From the NCBI RefSeq assembly GCF_003073045.1, contig NC_037596.1, positions 9,817,553 through 9,881,552 of the forward strand: a DNA stretch of 64,000 nucleotides, written 5' to 3'. The translations under genes and the position numbers were made by a program. The DNA comes from Pomacea canaliculata. Taxonomy: Eukaryota > Mollusca > Gastropoda > Architaenioglossa > Ampullariidae. The notes below the pieces were generated by a model. The model saw nothing but the letters and a program-made list of their open reading frames with translations. It was not told the origin of the DNA and searched no databases. Position 1 is the first letter of the stretch. Each line of letters starts with the position of its first letter. Shown here piece by piece: positions 18,288 through 30,939 of the stretch.

Positions 18288-21200
18288 TCAGTCGTCTGAT
18301 TCTTCGTTAAAGGACGAGAACTTTTCAACCATGCGAAGTGTGCAATACTCAGTCTCTTCGTGGGTAGGCAATGATCGACTGCAGAGATCATCTCCGACAT
18401 CAAAGGTGGGGAAGGTGTAAAGAAGATTCGCTGAGTTGACCCACCTGCCATCGACTGTATGGAAATGTGATACAGAACTGCGGGCATCCCACTTGTGAAT
18501 ATCCTCACCTTGAGTTTGGTGTGAATACATCGAATTCTGGTACTCAACTAAATCACTGTCATAACTGTTGACGTCCTCCGACATATTTTCCTGCAAATGA
18601 GTAAAATTACACATAAATTTTATAAACTTTTGTTCCTTTTCCATACCACTAAACATTTGTCGTTAGCGCCAAAAATGTTTTCAATCAGGGAGAACAACTT
18701 GAATTAACTCTAATTGAAATAAATAAGTGAATAAATGAAAAGCGTAACTATATATTTAGAACTATTAAGTTCCCACACGTACACCCACACACAAAAGAGA
18801 TAAAACCGACCTCTTTCCCTTGACTTGCACAACTCTTGTTCAACTTTTGGGAGTCATCACACCTGCCTGATGATTTGGCTTTGGTTTTGTCAACAACAGC
18901 GTAAACAGCTAGACAAGCTGATGGGAGGCTTGGCTCTGAAAATTCTACACAGATTCTCTACTAATGCCTTATTAAGTAAAAAAAAAAACTATAATAAATA
19001 AACACACTGTTTTGGTTAATTATACATTTATCCTCTATTTATATAGGTCTTGGATGAATTGAAAACGATGACAATTTGATTTAGTTACATTCATCACAAA
19101 AGATTGGTTTATATTTCACAAGTTGTCATCCAAACAAAGGTAACATTAATAATAAACCAGTATTTCACTTAGAGCGCACTCTGATTGTAATAATACCAGG
19201 TTTCGTCCAATTGTGTCTTAAAAAAAGTTGAGTCCCTCATCATCTGCAAGGGTTGATTGCTGTGACATTATATAGCAGTGTTCTTCGAGGACCGAAAATA
19301 ATTTTCTGCAATTTATTATTTTACTTTTCTGAGAGTTTAAACTGCTCTTTCGATAGTCTGTTGTCCTGGAACACACCTCGTTTCTCTAGTTTTTCCATGT
19401 GGTCTCCAGCTTCAGTGACTTGAGTAGAATGAATGTTTGTTCTGTTGTTTGTTTTGTCCACTACGGCACACAGGGGCGTCTGACAGCCTTCCGGTTGTGA
19501 GGTGCAGGGATATACCTCCTCCTCTCCGACATGCAAGCTTCGAGGATCATGAATTCGATGAGATTTTTCGGGATACTCTAGGAAAACCAATGAAAGCTCA
19601 CAAAATACCGACAAAAGAAACCGCTAATAACCTGGCCGAAAAGGTTATTTAGTACAAAAGATCGTCGCTACTCTTCTTACTGGAGCTAGAAAAAAAAATT
19701 TTGAAGGGATGACGCAATGAATAGGCTTATGTAACAGTAAATTTCATTTTTACCAGTCCGCTTTGAAAGTGAGGGCAATCGAACAGTTGATAGGTTTAAC
19801 ATAACATCAAGACGAAGTGAGAACAGTATTTGTAATAATGTTATTTACACAGGAAATATAGTGTAATTAGACTAGAAACTATTTTTAATAGAATACCTTT
19901 ATTTTCTTTTCGATTACTAATTACAACAACAAGTGCAACAATCGTGAAGATGACAACGACGGTACACACTACACCAACAGTGGCGGCTGGGTTAATTGAT
20001 TCAAACTTCTTCTTGACTGCTGAAACAAATAAACAGCAAACAGCAGCTACTAAAATGATGATTTTTTTATTCTTCAGTTTCATTTAAACAAAAAAGTTTA
20101 ATACTCATAAGAAATATGTCGTAAAGGATACTTAAAATATTTGCTTATTTATCTCTCGTTAATAAAGAATTGTTATTGTGAAATAGTCCTGAGATAGGTC
20201 TCTGATTACCTTTTGGTGTATGGGATCCAATTCACGAAGTCGATTTTCAATGGTCAATCAAATTCCAAGAATACTTACGAAATCTGATGCAGTGCACTCG
20301 ATTCTGAATGAATGAAGGCGAAAACTTGAAATATGGCAGAACTCTAACATGTCCGTAGAAATTTTGTTTTCTTTTTAGTAGTGACAACCACAGGTCATCC
20401 TGGGTTAAAACTCACGGCAGCTAAACTTTTCACTCTTACCATACCTTCTGTAGGACTTCACATCATGGCACAACAAATGTCTCCTCGGCCACTCAACGCT
20501 TGTACCCGGCATGCATCTGCTTTAAATATTCTTTTCTGAAACGAATGTCATATTAGAACGTCTGGTCTCGCAACCGATTACTATGCAAAGTGGAGAGTTA
20601 TCCCTCCAGTCCTGACAAGATTGAGAATTATCTAGAAACCTTCTTAGACCATACAAAAAGAACAATTAAAACAGTGACAAAATGCAGCTACTCACTGAAG
20701 GTTATTGCGACGGTGAAGTTTTCATCGCCAGCCTCGTTAATAACCTGCATCTTATACCATCCAGTGGACGTCAAAGGAATGTCGAGGATTGTCACAGTAC
20801 ACGTGGACAGGTAACGGCGGACTGTGCCAGCCTTGCAAGTGATGGTCAACATTGAGTTGTTGATTTTACTCTCAATACTTTCGCTGTTGTTTGTAGATGG
20901 AGCTAGCAGCCACACCTGATACGCATATGGCACAGGGTAAGCGATGGTGTCAAAGGTCACTTCCTTTTTTAGGTGTATAGTGTATTCCCCAAGATGTGTA
21001 CGCGAACGACCTCGAGGTTTACCTGTGAAATACGTATTTCACATGCAATAAATAAGAAGCCCTAAACTTTCAACCAGCATGCAATCTTTTTTTTTTCTCT
21101 CACATCTCGATCGCTCTCTCAAATTCAGACACACATACACTTAACACAAGTACAATGATTGTGATGTTTCCTGAACAAAAAATATGCCCAAATGAAATTG

Positions 21201-24200
21201 ATGCATCATCAACAATATGTAAGTGAGAAAATCGTCTGAAGAAAAAGAAAGACTATGACAATCGGTTGAGCACTTAGACTAGAAGCTTCTACTTACACAG
21301 GACATCGAGGTCGAGACTGACCGAGGTGGTCTCCCCTGACTGACGTGAAAACTCATTCCAAGCGGAGCACGTGTAGGTGGCCGTGTCCTCACAGCGAGCG
21401 ATGAACGTGTAGTTGAGAGGTGACCGGCCTCTGTAAATAACTTTGTCGTTGTCTTTGTCATAGATGGAGATGTTTGGTGTGGGTCGTCCGTCTGATTCAC
21501 ATAGAAAGGTCACTTGTTCCCCCTCCCTCACTTTCTGATTTTTTTCATGGACGCTAAAGGAGAAAGTTACTGGTCTGGCAGGGTCTGTAAATTTTGCAGG
21601 CAATAAAAATCACATTGCTTAAACATCAATCAAAAATGGTCTGCATCTAATTCTAATTTCCATTTGGTAATAATTTATTCATTATAAATTTTTAGATATT
21701 CTTATCACCACTAAAAAAATAGGAAAATAAAGGGACAAATATGAAAGCAACTGAAAAGTACACATAAAATACTGACGCTTTAAAATCCTAGAAACATTTC
21801 CCTCAGTTTTCTTCACAAACTTCAGTGTACTATGAAACAATATCTGCATATTTACTAAAGTGCCATCATGCATGCACATCCATACACATCTCTACAGAGA
21901 AGCAGAGATAGAGATATGAGGCAAACTCAAATCGAGAAGCTTCCAGTTAACTACTGTGCAAAATGTCATTTAGAAATATAAAAAGAATTGTAAACTTGCA
22001 TCCCACATTGGCAGTGTAGCTCTGTCCATGAATGTTCTCTTGTCCCCAGATTACATCACACCAGAACAATGTTTTCCCATGGTCTGACAGGGTTAGATTG
22101 TGAGTATAATGTAGTTCTAGGGATGAGTTCTCTTGCCAGGCTACTGTCCTATGCTTTGTATCATTGCCAGTGATCCACATCAGATATCCTGCAGGTTCTC
22201 CCAGACTAGGAGTACTGCAAGTACAGACGATGCCAGTGTTCTCTAGAACAGAGGACTGTGGGCTACATGAGACATCTGGCGAGTGAGGGCGTTCTGGAAA
22301 TAGAATACATGGTGCTAGAATCTGATGAAACAATAGACGAAAGCTTTTCTAAATCTTTCCATACACTATATAAAGACAAAGATGATAAGGGGGGTGAGAA
22401 AGAGAGTAAAGGAAAGATATAAGCGAAGAAAAGTAAGCAAAGATAAGAATTGGAATGACTGAAATAAACCTCTGTTCAAATCACAAAAACAGTGAATTAA
22501 AGTTTCTTCTTTGTTATAATAATAACCAAAATTACTACATTTTTCAGTACGATGGTGTATGTGTCTGTGTGCGAGGATGGTGTGAAGGAAGCAAAGTTTT
22601 TCTCCTTTCTTTTTAAGTCCAGAATTGATGATTTATGTTACCAATTGCAAGCCATTTGTGACCAGCAGTAAATATGACATCGTAGGTTCGTCCACCAGGT
22701 GAGATGGCGACAAAAAAGCTATATTGTCCCTCCACTGCAGGTATTGTTGTGTTGAACTGACAGGAGCCTGACATTTTCACTCTACCACTGCCGACTATCT
22801 CTCTGGTCGCCGAAGTCACCATGACAGCTTGCTTCACAGACTCGTTCTTAGACTGGAGAAGCTGTGGAAAGTAGAGGGAAAGCACAGAAAATAAAGGTGC
22901 GAAAAGGTAGAAAAAAAAACAACAACTAGAAGAAAATAAACTGCAAAAGAGAAAAGTAAAGCTCGTGAGATTTACAAAATTTTGCAGCAAACTTTATATA
23001 AAATAACAGCAATTTTTAAGATATTAATATTTACCTAACCAGGGGAGTTCATTACACAACAGATTTTTCGGAGGAAGAATCTTTCTCTTATGCAGTCCTC
23101 TGTCTTTTATTCTTTTTTTAAATCGAGAAAAATTGTAAAAAGAAAATGAATGGTAAGATCAACAGCAACAAGTTCTAGAGAGTGATGATTTTGTCTACTG
23201 TAGCCACTGTCACTTCTCCTTTTCTTTAAAATATAAAAAAATTGCGCTTCTTTCCAGTACCCCTTCCCAGTAACACATCATCACAAGAAGACTGGATAAG
23301 TGTGTTTCGAGTGATCGTCAATGACCAGTTGCTTGATGTGTTATCGTCGTTAATGATAAGAATTTAATATTTATTACAGGAGCGGTTTTTGGAAAAAATG
23401 CGATGAAAAATGTTTAAAAAAGTTTCTTTACGATAAGATATTTATCAGAAATCTGTTTTTGTCTTCTATTTAATTAAACTCCAATACCTCATAAACGCCA
23501 TTTGTGTTGTCAAAGAAAAGTCGCATAACAGACTGGATAATAAGAATATCCAGAAAGAAATAATTCATTATTATGCATAAACGTTTGTTTTAACATAGTT
23601 AAGTAAACATCACACACATCACTTACTCCGTGTTTTTCCTGATAAAGCTGACACGTGTAACGTCCACGTGAGGAGAAGACACTGCCGATGACACAGGACA
23701 CAGTCACGACCCAAGATGTATTCATTGCTGTGCATGATACTCCCTCTGGTGGACCTGAACAAAAAATACTGCAATGATTTTTTTTGTAACTGAAACAGTC
23801 CTCATTTTCACACCTGACAAACGTGGTAATGAGATTTGGTTATATGCCACACTCTGTCCAAGAAATGTTTTTTGCTCTGGTTAACGAAAATGGCTAACAT
23901 AGTTATAGGCCTTGATTTGCGATATAAGCCACCAAAAATTAATTGATACAAGTAGGAAATGATATGAATCAAATATTGCAACTTTGAAGTAGGGTAACAA
24001 CTCCTGCGCACAGTATTTTCTGAATCATCTCTGAGAAGTTGTCACCTTTCCTCACAATCAGAAAACGTGTACTTATATCAGTTTTTTTTAAAATAAACGG
24101 TTTCTCTTTTCGTTTTTGGAAACGTAGGTTTGACAAACCTGTCTTGCAAAACTGTTTTCTATCCTGAGTGACAAGACATATTCTGTAAGGCTATGTCAAT

Positions 24201-25504
24201 AAACCAAAATAATAAGTGAAACTTTGACATAGATATATGAACAAAGAGTTTAATAAGAGAAGTTTTCTTTTTTACAAATCTGCTTACACGCATAGTTGAG
24301 ATTACATTCAGCTGATGGCACCGGTGTCGTCTCAGAAACAATCACGCACTGAAGGCTGACGCCCAACAACAGAATGTTTGATCGATTCCCAGGTCTAACA
24401 GTCATGTGACTGGACCGGAGAGGGTCTCCTATCTTGGCAATAAATAGATTATCGTAGGTTTCCATCTCAGTACACCCATACTCGCATGTTGCTAATAACT
24501 CAGAACTTCTAGCGCCCAACACTTTCAATCTCCATTGTACTTGTCCCTCAGCGGCGCAGGTAAAGTCAGTGTCTTGGTCAGCCAGCACTTCGGTCACCCC
24601 GTCATCCCCACAGGGAGAAAGCACTACACCTGTATTACAAACAAAACCTTACACTTATATAACTTAGAAAATAAAAGAAGTATACACGTACCTATTGTCT
24701 CATTCATCTACTAGCACTTGATTTAACAGATAAACTTGTTAGTAAGCATTCAAGCAACTAAGTCTTACTATAAAATTTTTGCTTCTAAAGTAGTAGTATC
24801 TTGTCACTTTGGGGAGGCTCAGTACTCTGAAAGCAAGTACACTTGAATTTAGAGTGAAAGATGCTCAGCAGATGGCTTCTGATTCATCAAGAAAGGTAAT
24901 AGTGAAAAGGAGAAAGTATAGGTTCTACCGACCTTTACATGCCCTAACCTAGACATCATATTTGTAGGGTATAGACAGATCAAGGAGTCTAGATAGGACA
25001 AGTACAACCTGGGATCGTCTTTTATCAGACACATGATATTTTATAATTAATTCTAAGACACAAGCCCAGTGAAGCTGTTTTAATAGTGGAATGTTTGGTT
25101 ACCAATTTAGCACACTAAAATTAATCATGCGGTGTTTGAAAAGTAGAGTCAGGATTACCAGGAAGCAGAATATAACAATTATCTAGTATGTGAAATAACA
25201 AGTAGTTTCTCGCTAAACAGAAACTGTCATATCATAAAAAATTCGAATAAAATTTAATAGAAGTTCTATCATACAAATGCTTTTTTCTTTCGCTTAGCCT
25301 TTCCTTCTATTCCGTCAACAATTTTCTATTTTCGCAGTATATTTGTATTATCATATGTATGTATAAGCAATTGTAAAGGTTTTGCTTACTTCGGACTATT
25401 GAAGGACCAAAAAGAAGCACGACAGCTGCTGTCCATACAGTCCACACTTGAGGTTTTGCAGCATGGTGCAGATTAAGTATCCACATTTTCATAATGGGTC
25501 TCAA
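18288..25504 (-). CDS. Gene B: five-Ig-domain transmembrane receptor with duplicated YAVVDKT-type exon
   Basis: Exons from 5' to 3' on the minus strand are 25504-25390, 24629-24288, 23754-23627, 22852-22642, 22293-22000, 21584-21297, 21022-20696, 20019-19897, 19577-19377, 18935-18811 and 18590-18288. The total of 2457 nt closes as 818 codons plus TGA. An N-terminal signal peptide with a hydrophobic core AAVVLLF is present. The true start may be Met7, because gene C also begins MWI. Five Ig-like domains occupy about 39-568, the membrane helix is about 580-602, and the tail has 216 residues. Tail features are C646 where gene A has its YAVV tyrosine, Y688 in a second copy of the motif (VYAVVDKTK), Y735 and Y740, and a C-terminal TEYCTL (Y800). 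The intron after exon 5 uses a GC donor. The tail exons are the least certain part, and the donor of exon 10 is weak. The function is inferred to be the same receptor class as gene A. Confidence 0.82.
18811..18935 (-). other. Gene B tail exon 10: second copy of YAVVDKT motif
   Basis: This 125-nt exon enters in phase 1 and leaves in phase 0. It encodes LAVYAVVDKTKAKSS, so the tyrosine lost in exon 9 is present here. The acceptor AATTTTCAG is good; the donor GAG/GTCGGT is weak but keeps the frame into the last exon at 18590. The similarity to exon 9 and to gene A exon 10 is concentrated in the AVVDKT core, which indicates an old exon duplication. Confidence 0.65.
19377..19577 (-). other. Gene B tail exon 9: motif copy with tyrosine lost
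   Basis: This 201-nt phase 1-1 exon encodes PLCAVVDKTN in the position of PLYAVVDKTR in gene A exon 10. The flanking CQ-x-PL and AVVDKT residues are conserved while the tyrosine codon has become TGT (Cys646). The acceptor follows a TTTTCCTAG tract and the donor is GTGTGT. Read through its donor, the frame would stop at the TAA near 19322, so a truncated-tail isoform is conceivable. Y632 (VYPC) is the remaining nearby tyrosine. Confidence 0.65.
21994..21999 (-). other. GC-AG intron donor in gene B after the third Ig exon
   Basis: The exon-5 donor on the minus strand reads GGGAT/GCAAGT. The same site in gene A is GGGAT/GTAAGT and in gene C GGGGT/GTAAGT. The phase and homology require splicing exactly here, so this is a natural GC-AG intron in which the remaining donor positions match consensus well. 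Confidence 0.75.
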
Positions 25505-25550
25505 GGCTGAGATACACTTTATCTCCAGACTTATCGTCGTTATTCATCTG

Positions 25551-25561
25551 CTCTTATAGCT
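25551..25561 (-). promoter_or_regulatory. Possible TATA element of gene B
   Basis: On the minus strand GCTATAAGAGC lies about 50 nt before the first in-frame ATG of gene B and about 65 nt before Met7. This is a plausible TATA-to-start spacing if the 5' UTR is short. It is a motif match only. Confidence 0.3.
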
Positions 25562-26629
25562 TTCTAAATGTGTCGTATTAAAAAGGAAAGTATACATTAT
25601 TGACTACTGAAGCATGTGAAACCCAAACATAAATTTCCTTGTTTCTCGACTCTTTGCTAGTTAGGTATTAGTCACCAAAGCTGTGCAGCATCCGCACACA
25701 CAAGCTCGTGAAACCTGGTGTAGCAAAATCCCAGTTGCACCTAAATATTGTACCGTTAGCATAAAACTAGTTCTTACTTCAATGAGTGAAAAAAGTCGCC
25801 TGAAACTAGTGTAAAGAGAAAGTTGGTTATGGGGCCTACGGTTGCTGAGGACTATAGGCATTGGAAGGGCACCAGGTCCAGCTTGCAAATCCAGTAAAAC
25901 ACATTTATTATATGATGGAGGGAAGTGAGAATAAGAATGATTGAAAAAATAGACAGACAGGTTTTCATGATAAAAACTCTTTGATATTCATGTACTCCAT
26001 TATCTTCTTTGAACTTTGCCATAAACTTAATGCGCTATGTTATTTCAGTAAATAAGCATAAAAAAAGGATGATGATGATTGATGATGATGATATAAGCAC
26101 ATATAAATATATAACATGAAGGGCAACATACATAGCTATACAAATCATTCAAAACACACACCCACACACACACAGCTACACTTTCACACACATGCATCTG
26201 AACCTCCTAAGAAGGATACCAGATGATCTTATGTGCTTGAACTGACTACCATCCAACAGAAAACCAATGGACTAATAGCATGGGGTTTTTTTTTTTACAA
26301 TTTTATTACCTTCTTGACTACTGTAGCATTCTTGTTAGTGAGCAAATTATTGGTAATCACTTCAGTGTCAGAGGTTAATAAAGCATGCTAAATAAAAGTT
26401 ACCAAGCACAGCACTATGTCGTGAACTCCGGTGAATGAGCACGCGGAGACGGTCAGAGGATGCGATTGCCGTTGCCTAGGGCTGATCACACTCTCGACAG
26501 CTCTACCTACTCACTCCGACTTTTACGTGTACGCGCACACCTACACTAAATTACTAATTATCATTTACTTCAATCTTGAGCCCCCAGCACGCATCCCCAA
26601 TAACCAAACATTCCGACCAAACCCTGCGC
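25562..26629. other. Non-coding sequence upstream of gene B
   Basis: AT-rich sequence with a short GATGATGAT tract near 26070-26095 and CACACA runs near 26155-26200. No exon, RNA or recognisable element was found. Confidence 0.35.
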
Positions 26630-26960
26630 CATGCCCATCGTGACGTCAGCGATTCACAGGCCTACTGTACTGATTTCCAGGAGTAAGGGAGATCCTTCCC
26701 TCTCCTCTTTCCCTTCCCGCGCTAACTGTCCCTGGCTTCCTTCATCTGAGACTCCTAGCCCCCCCGCCCCGCCCCGCCCGCCCGGCCTTCTTATCCCTCT
26801 GAGCGCCAGTACCAGCATCAAGGCCGACTTACTATTTGTCGCCGCCGCAACGTCCATCTCAACCGCTAATCGTATCCTTACTTACCCATTCCCACCTCTG
26901 TCACTCTGTTTACCACGCGTCGCTCGACTCGTGGAAGGAGCCGAAGTGCGGCACGCAAGC
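26630..26960. other. GC-rich CpG-containing island with a CRE palindrome
   Basis: In an otherwise AT-rich interval this block is strongly GC-rich, with a C-rich core CCCCGCCCCGCCCGCCCGGCC near 26761-26783 and frequent CpG. At its left edge is the palindrome TGACGTCA (26641-26648), the consensus CRE bound by CREB/ATF factors. A 115-codon frame spans it but reads as a low-complexity Pro/Ser/Leu peptide. It could be a promoter with a first untranslated exon, or a GC-rich repeat. No downstream gene on either strand could be linked to it. Confidence 0.4.
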
Positions 26961-29640
26961 ACGTCTCTCCCAATATAGCACTATTCCTAGTTATCATATG
27001 TCACACTAATAATAATAATAATATGGTGATATGATGATAGTGCCATCCCTTGCTACACCCGCGTGGTCTTGATCTTTCCTGGAAGAATCGCAAGTATTAA
27101 ATAAAACAGCCTTTAAACAAAAGATAAACTTTGAAAATGAGCACCAAATACGGCCTTTAATGGACACGCTAACAAGTGTAGAATAAATGTATCCAATAAA
27201 ATAAGTAACTTGTAAGAACTCACATTTTAAGCATGACATAACTGGGCATGATAATAAAATTGTTATGTTCACAAACTGAAATATGATACATGTTGACGAG
27301 GAGATAAACACACAGCGTTCGTAAAATTATTTTTTACGCAATCTAAAGACAAAAATCAAACTTTTAAAACTCAGGAAAGTCTGAGAAAAGAACTAATATT
27401 CTGATCAAGAAGAAACATTTTTTCTGACCTCGATATCAACATAAAAAATGAGCATGATGTTAACCTATAGTTATCAATAAGACTCAGTCGGTTTGTACTA
27501 TTCGAGCTTCAGACTCACGCTAAAAACAACTTAAGCTGTGTAGATAAAAAAAATCACATTTTGGCAAATTTGAAAAGCAGTTACCTGTAAGAAAACTGCA
27601 AAGACCAGTGGCGATACTCTGTTAATGGATTGTACACCTGATGTTTCTGTCAGAATGAATAAGAAGAAAAAATTGTTAATATTTCACACCGCACATGTGT
27701 ACTTACTTCAACAGCACAAGTTTCTGTAATTACGAGTAAAGTGTATTGTAATAACACAGATTGCTTCTCCCACAACACAAAGCATAAAATAACTGAAAAC
27801 CTGCGGTAATTTATGTGTATAATGTATTAATGGACCCTCGCTATTCGCGGGCAATCGCCTCCAAGGACAACTCTCGGGTACAAGAATCCGTGGATATTGC
27901 GATACAGTTTCTTGCAATGAAGGTTAAAATTGAACGCTACAAATGGCTGTCCAAAGTATATCAAATTTAAATGATACCAAAATATTGATTTGCAAGAAAT
28001 ATCAATATACATGTAACTTGATTACAAACAGGGAAGGAAAACACAAAATCCAGAAGTACACAACTCGTAAAACTCGTGTACGTCCAATCTCACACAAGGA
28101 ACTTAAATAAAGCTTCCTCCTGCACAGCAACTAAAAATTTAGAAACTGCCCCTGGATATCTTTTTCATTCGACACTTACACATTATTATTTGACACATCC
28201 ACAAGGCATTATGTCTTAACGTACACTTGCTCTTATACTTTATCTTACCTTAATTTTGTTTTTGTCCGTAACTTCTACAGACGGGGGCAGTCACAATCAC
28301 TGCCTGTCACAAAGGTGCGCCGCTGCTCTTGTGAAGCTTAAAACTTGCCACTGGTTGAAGGCGGCAGGTGCAAGCTAGATGCCTTTGTCCTTTGTAAACA
28401 CAAAGACATATAAATGTGTGTACTTATTTACCAATGATCTCGTACACGACAGCAAGTGGTTTTTAATTATGGTTTATAATTAAGACCTCACTGAACGTAT
28501 TCTTGTTATGCAACAATGTCTACGAAAATCCCTTATGCTGTCTACCAACCTTGCTACATGGGTTTTGCGTCGATCTCAAGTTTAGATTATCTCCAACAGA
28601 CCTTGCTTAAGGTCATAATGACTCCCTGTCACGGCACAATGGGCCATCGTTACATCGCGTCGACAATTTCCTAGTAGATAACCTCAAACCCCCCTTCCCC
28701 CCCACCCCCCGAGAGCTGATAGGCCGCCAGGCGAGCGCCGCGCCTGCGAGAAATGTCCCCGTTTGACGGGGCTTGTCAGCATACGTGCCGCTCGAACCCC
28801 GACATTGAGGATATCCTAGGGAACTCATGTGCAACATGCGCTCGAAACCAACTTGTAGTAAACGCGCGTGTTTTCCCATCATCGGAGAGGACAATTCCTA
28901 ACATTTTTTGCACATCGCCGCTCACTTGACGACAATGAAATACGCTGTATTTTTTGTGTGCATTTATATACTACAGTATTTTATTTCTAGTAAAAGCCAT
29001 TTGATATGTCCGTAATTTTCAGTTTTTGGTTACAATAGTAACTTGAGAAGGGGCAAAACAAATCAGCAAAAGGGTGTCATGGGCAGTGACTATAGCAAGC
29101 GTCTTAAGATGACTGAGCAAAAGAAAAATAAACGAGTGTTTTGAGAAACGCTCGTGAGTACAGCGTTACGACAGTTGTCCGTATGAAATGACAACATCGG
29201 CACTGCTACTTTGTTATTGTACGTAGAATTCAGGTGAATAGGCCACACATTCGATGTTTATCATGTCCCCAAGTCTATTCAAAATAGAAGGAAGAGACGA
29301 TATATCTCGCAACCATACTATATAAAAAAAAGCCAAGAAGGCGAACTGGACAAATATACTAACTAGCCTGATACATGTTGACTCGAGTAATGCACATGTA
29401 AAACATGTATTAGAAGCTGCATCAGTATATACTGCTGCCTTACATAAACATTTTGTGTACAGGTACTTCCACTTGTTTTTATTATTTTGTGCAGATATGC
29501 CTACAAAGACTGTCCTCGAGAGGACAGCGTGATTTGTGTCAAACTAACAACTGTCACTGGAGGCTTAGGATTTTTTTCAGTTTCTTAATTAATTGTGACT
29601 CGGTTAATACTGCGGCTAACCGTTCTTTGGGAGACGCCTG
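26961..29640. other. Intergenic sequence, mostly unassigned
   Basis: There are tandem AATAAT repeats near 27007-27021. A GC-richer segment at about 28615-28900 has a C-run near 28690-28710 and a minus-strand frame (28613-28894) of basic, low-information peptide. I see no signal peptide, Ig motif or membrane helix here, although the missing 3' exons of gene C would have to lie between 34140 and 25560. Confidence 0.35.
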
Positions 29641-29768
29641 CGAGATCAGCACACACAGACACCACACACACACACTACACACACAGATAATACACACCAC
29701 ACACTACACACACAGATAACACACACCACACACTACACACACAGATAACACACACCACACACACACAT
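29641..29768. repeat. AC-rich minisatellite, 29-bp period
   Basis: Three successive units of about 29 bp, each containing CACACTACACACACAGATAA, lie inside a longer CACACA tract. The spacing between successive GATAA landmarks is 29 bp. Confidence 0.85.
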
Positions 29769-30149
29769 TCTGAAAGGCATCCGTTACTAAAAACGAGGGC
29801 TTGATCATGCAATGTAGGTGGACACTGCGCCCCGATGTAATGACTAAGTCCGCTGGTGTATGTCATCGACAATCTCCAGGATGTATTACATCAAAATCTA
29901 ATCGTCGACAGAGAGCTAAATCATCCCATGAATCAATGGGATTGGTTTGATCGCGAAATATTCTGTTTCTGCGAAGAATTGTACACAGCGGCCATGTTTA
30001 GCGACCCCTGCGCCAGAGACAGGCGCCGAAGGCCGTCTCTACACTAAGGGGCGGAATCACCCGCTAGCGCAGTCAAAAGATGAGACATTTCTCGGCCTTT
30101 GCCGCACATAAAGGGTGGGCGGACCTTTGATGGCCCCTGCCCTAAGTGA

Positions 30150-30772
30150 CCTAGCGGCCAGTGTCTCTCGCTCACTCCCTTTCGAACACACTTGCGGGGT
30201 CAGACAATTACGCGTTCTTTCACACAAATAAACAAAATGATTTGCCTGTAAAAGTCTGCCTATGTTTACTAAACAAAACAAAATAACGTAAATAATAACC
30301 TAAAAATGTCTTTACTACGATCTATTTCTTCAGGGTAGTAACACAGTGAATAACGCAATGGCTGGCCGTTGATACGTTGAGATAACATAAACGCAGACTG
30401 TAAAGTGTTCTTTAGTTCCTTCATACTATTCCTTCAGATACACTGTCTCGGGAATGGCTCTTCACTTCAAATAACACATCCACAAAATGCAATGAGTTCC
30501 TTATAAACTAGTTAAGCTCACTGTCTCGGCAATAGTAGTTATTCACTTCAAATAACACATCCACGAACTGCAAAGTGTTGCACAGGTCCTCTATTATATA
30601 ATCAGTTAAGCATTTTTACTTCCAATAACACAATATCTTCTACTCACAATTAAACGTCCAATTTTACGTCACATCTTTTCTTTTTTTTTCTTTTTTTTTT
30701 TTTTTTTAACATCATAGAGACACGCACGTGCGCTTAGTCCTATAGCACTCCGACTAGATCCCTGACACTGGG
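30150..30772. repeat. Dispersed repeat family R2, copy 2
   Basis: The segment matches 2400-3013 at both ends (GGGTCAGACAATTACGCG near 30196; CACGTGCGCTTAGTCC near 30726). Its middle carries an internal tandem duplication: a unit reading CACTGTCTCGG...TTCACTTCAAATAACACATCCAC occurs near 30440-30495 and again near 30520-30575. A poly-T tract follows at about 30680-30707. No coding frame is apparent. Confidence 0.6.
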
Positions 30773-30939
30773 AATGTGGTTACTGCGCTCGACTACGGAG
30801 CAATTAGTCAATGAATGATTCGAGACCAGGGGTGGATTTCATATTGCGTTAGTCTTTTGGTAATTAGGTAATTTACTTCTTGTTTCATGATACTTTTCTA
30901 TAATCTTTCAATTGTCTGCGTTACATAGTGTACCAAGAT

